Source: Streptomyces syringium (GTDB lineage: Bacteria; Actinomycetota; Actinomycetes; Streptomycetales; Streptomycetaceae). Taken from it: DNA of 64,000 nt. The position numbers and the translations under genes were made by a program. How positions within the stretch are numbered: the stretch's first letter is position 1; the number at the start of each line of letters is the position of its first letter. Below, piece by piece: positions 61,975 through 64,000 of the stretch. The notes below the pieces were generated by a model. The model saw nothing but the letters and a program-made list of their open reading frames with translations. It was not told the DNA's origin and ran no database searches. The stretch covers positions 1,674,001 to 1,738,000 of the forward strand of contig NZ_JAGIOH010000001.1 in assembly GCF_017876625.1 (NCBI RefSeq), written 5' to 3'.

Positions 61975-61980
61975 GTGAAA

Positions 61981-62005
61981 AACCCCAGCTCAGCTGGGGT
62001 TTTTT
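61981..62005 (+). terminator. Rho-independent terminator after tRNA-Leu
   Basis: AACCCCAGCT/AGCTGGGGTT stem followed by a T-run (62000-62005), seven bases after the tRNA. The preceding A-run could serve a minus-strand transcript from the lipase gene as well. Confidence 0.93.
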
Positions 62006-62046
62006 GGTTTTTGCGGCCAGGTGGGACCCGCGCCGTGCGCGGAAGG

Positions 62047-62910
62047 TCAGCCGGCGCAGGTGGTCGGGGTGGCGTGGGCGGGGTCGAGGGCGTTGGTGAT
62101 CTCGTGGAAGGCCAGGCGGTCGACGACGCCGATCGCCACGTGCCCGGAGAGGTCGAGCGAGCAGCGGTCCTGGATGAGGATGTTGGTGACGTCGGGGCCG
62201 GAGAGATATCCGGACCGGTAGGGCGTGACGATCTCGTCGTACTTCGTCGCGATCACCGTGTAGCGGACGCCGGGCACGGTGTCGCCGCCCTCGTTCAGGC
62301 GCCGCAGGAAGTCGGAGCCCGTCGCCTGGTCGGTCAGTCCGGGGGTGAGGCCGTGTATCGCGTCCCGGGCGCCGGGGACGATGTCGAGGAGCTTGGTCAG
62401 GCCGAGCAGGGTCGTGCCGTGGTTGTCGGGGGCGATGCCGACGAGGGCGTTCACCTTGGCCGCGCCGCCGAGGAATTTGAGGTAGTGGCGGGGCATCAGG
62501 GCGCCCTGGGAGTGGCCGACCAGGTCGGCCTTGCGCGCGCCGGTGGCCGCCAGGACCTTGTCGACGAACGCGGAGAGCTGTTCGGCCGACTTCGCGACCG
62601 GGCCGAGGCCGTGGAAGAAGGGCACGCCCGGCAGTTGTCCGTAGTCGAGGGAGAAGACGCAGTAGCCGCGGTCCACCAAGTGGGGGGCGAGGGTGACCCA
62701 GTTGTCGACGGAGTTGGCGAGCGTGCCGTGGACGAGGACGACGGGCCGGGGGTGGGCGGCGGTGGGCTTGCAGGAGTAGTCGTTCCACCCGCTGGTCACG
62801 GCCGGGGCGCGGGTGGGGGCGGCGGCCGCGGCGCTCGGGGCCGCCACGGCGGCGAACGCCAGGGCGAGAGCGGGCAGCAGGGTGCGGAGGGGTCTCCAGG
62901 TCAGCGTCAT
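62047..62910 (-). CDS. Secreted lipase/esterase (alpha/beta hydrolase)
   Basis: Extracellular hydrolase of about 287 residues. The signal peptide is MTLTWRPLRTLLPALALAFAAVAAPSAAAAAP. The oxyanion region is RPVVLVHGTLANSVDNW and the nucleophile Ser lies in LVGHSQGAL; catalytic Asp and His are further along (SLDLSGHVAIGVVD). Cys pairs (SCKPT, DRCSL, PTTCAG) fit a disulphide-stabilised secreted enzyme of the Lipase_2 type known from Streptomyces. GAGGTG precedes ATG 62910. Confidence 0.9.
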   Translation of the reverse strand: MTLTWRPLRTLLPALALAFAAVAAPSAAAAAPTRAPAVTSGWNDYSCKPTAAHPRPVVLVHGTLANSVDNWVTLAPHLVDRGYCVFSLDYGQLPGVPFFHGLGPVAKSAEQLSAFVDKVLAATGARKADLVGHSQGALMPRHYLKFLGGAAKVNALVGIAPDNHGTTLLGLTKLLDIVPGARDAIHGLTPGLTDQATGSDFLRRLNEGGDTVPGVRYTVIATKYDEIVTPYRSGYLSGPDVTNILIQDRCSLDLSGHVAIGVVDRLAFHEITNALDPAHATPTTCAG

Positions 62911-63083
62911 CCGAACACCTCGTGAGGGAGTGATGAGCACACTGATGTCCACCCGGTGATCCGGGTGGCGGCAGGCCGGAAAGCGGGCTGAGAGCCCGTC
63001 ACGTTACTTCCGAGTAGGATGCGGGCTTGTCAGGCACCCGTCAATACATGCGACCCGAACGACTCATCGGCCCCTGCGCTCAC

Positions 63084-64000
63084 TCACGCCACGTCCAGCG
63101 TCGCCGCGGGCCCCACCGCGGCCACCCCGAAGCGCGCCCGCGCCCGGTCGACGGCCGCCTCGACGCGGTACGCCTTGTCGTCCGCGAGGTCGAACGTCAG
63201 CTGGCGCGAGGCGAGCGCGGCGTCGCCGAGCCCCTCCGCGCGCAGCGCCACGGACCGCACCCGGGCACGCTGCAGTCCGAGTGCGCCGTGCAGCGCGTAT
63301 GCCGTGGCGGTCAGCGCCGGGGTGTGCGCGGTGGGCTCGGCGAAGGTCCTGGAGCGGGTGGTCGAGGAGCCGTCGGCGTAGCGGACGGTGAGCGTCAGTC
63401 CGCGGGCCACCTGCCGGCCCTCCCGCAGCCGGGCCCCCAGGCCGTCGGCGAGCGTGAGCAGCGCGCGGCGCCGGTACTCCGCGTCCAGTTCGTCGTGGGT
63501 GAAGCGGTGTTCGGCACCCATCGAGCGGGCCCGTTCGTCGGGGGTGACGGGGGTCGGGTCGAGGCCGTGCGCCCGTTCGTGGATCCGGCGCCCGGCGGTC
63601 GCGCCGAGGATGCGCTGCAGCGCGGACAGCGGTGCCGCGGCGATCCGGCCGATGCTGTCGAGGCCGTACGAGCAGAGGGTGCGGGCGGTGGCGGGCCCCA
63701 CACCGTAGAGCGCGGCGGCGGGCTTGCGCGCGAGGAACGCCGCCACCGCCTCCGGGTCACCGGGGAGTTCGCGGACCGCTCCGGGCGCCCCGTCCTGCGC
63801 GGCCATCCGCGCGAGCATCGGGTTGTCCGCGATCCCGACCGTGCAGTCCACGCTGTAGTGGGCGAGCGTGCGTACGCGCAACAGCTCGGCGAGCTCGGCC
63901 GCGTCGTGCCCGAAGTAGCGCACGGCGCCGCGGACGTCCATCAGCGCGGCGTCGGGGGGCAGCGCCTGAACGACGGGCGTCACCTCGGCGAGGAGGGCGA
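63084..64000 (-). CDS. Y-family DNA polymerase (DinB-like), partial
   Basis: Translesion polymerase, cut by the right edge. The visible part has the palm-to-thumb helices DAALMDVRGAVRYFGHDA and TLAHYSVDCTVGIADNPMLARMAA, the HhH AALYGVGPATARTLCSYGLDSIGRIA, and the little-finger domain (SMGAEHRFTHDELDAEYRRRALL). This fits polymerase IV/DinB of actinobacteria; an ImuB-type assignment is less likely but cannot be excluded without the N-terminus. The frame remains open to the window end, so the start is outside. Catalytic acidic residues at the N-terminus cannot be seen. Confidence 0.87.
   Translation of the reverse strand, partial: ALLAEVTPVVQALPPDAALMDVRGAVRYFGHDAAELAELLRVRTLAHYSVDCTVGIADNPMLARMAAQDGAPGAVRELPGDPEAVAAFLARKPAAALYGVGPATARTLCSYGLDSIGRIAAAPLSALQRILGATAGRRIHERAHGLDPTPVTPDERARSMGAEHRFTHDELDAEYRRRALLTLADGLGARLREGRQVARGLTLTVRYADGSSTTRSRTFAEPTAHTPALTATAYALHGALGLQRARVRSVALRAEGLGDAALASRQLTFDLADDKAYRVEAAVDRARARFGVAAVGPAATLDVA

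Overview
The window is a stretch of actinobacterial chromosome, almost certainly from a Streptomyces species. Support comes from very high G+C, frequent GTG/TTG starts, a complete Pup-proteasome locus, a mycothiol gene (mshC), the gylR-glpFKD glycerol operon, and two chaplin genes (chpC-like and chpH-like), which are specific to sporulating streptomycetes. From memory the gene order matches the S. coelicolor region that carries tatAC, pafA, prcBA, metH, gylR, mshC and chpC/chpH. This is core chromosome: no prophage, insertion sequence, CRISPR array, rRNA or biosynthetic cluster was found.

Layout. 1-2.2 kb: glycine betaine/proline ABC transporter, with a permease fused to a binding protein that is cut by the left edge. 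2.5-6.1 kb: a stand-alone 5'-3' exonuclease, a siderophore-interacting reductase behind an iron box, a small secreted membrane-anchored protein and an ADP-ribosylglycohydrolase. 6.2-12.0 kb: HelY-like helicase, diacylglycerol-kinase-like lipid kinase, tatC and tatA. 12.0-17.5 kb: a zinc-ribbon protein, pafC, pafB, two FKBP isomerases and pafA. 17.5-20.1 kb: an MFS exporter divergent from a LacI regulator. 20.2-26.4 kb: prcA, prcB, an endonuclease VII-like gene, pup, dop and arc. 26.6-32.0 kb: ferredoxin, a proline-rich membrane protein, trmI, a site-2 protease with CBS domains, a RecB/Cas4-type nuclease and an orphan response regulator. 32.1-36.6 kb: two paralogous oligopeptide-binding lipoproteins without permeases, and a HAD phosphatase. 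36.7-40.4 kb: metH, whose 3' end is copied in a 59-bp tandem repeat. 40.6-45.9 kb: gylR and glpFKD. 46.1-52.1 kb: a PAC2-family gene, mshC, a kinase-like protein, DUF3090, a histidine phosphatase and CorA. 52.1-58.9 kb: ferritin-like protein, LLM oxidoreductase, aldo/keto reductase, a degenerate RecD2-like protein and two small conserved genes. 58.9-64 kb: chaplins, an M20 peptidase, tRNA-Leu(GAG), a secreted lipase and a Y-family polymerase cut by the right edge.

How the parts work together. PafA attaches Pup to targets, Arc/Mpa unfolds them, and PrcBA degrades them; Dop removes Pup. PafB and PafC are known as DNA-damage regulators in mycobacteria. A strong terminator separates arc from the dop-pup-prcBA group, and another separates pafB from the FKBP genes, so this locus is several transcription units. 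GylR probably controls glpFKD through palindromic sites seen upstream of both gylR and glpF.

The most notable observations are: (1) an HNH endonuclease VII gene of much lower G+C lodged between pup and prcB and overlapping prcB; (2) a RecD2-like protein that keeps the family's architecture but has lost both ATPase motifs; (3) the 59-bp repeat that copies the metH stop codon; (4) a three-copy dispersed palindromic element at gene 3' ends; (5) about ten genes with a TANNNT box 6-8 nt before the start codon, suggesting leaderless mRNAs; and (6) Pup encoded directly with a C-terminal Glu. All calls were made by eye from sequence; no database search was run.
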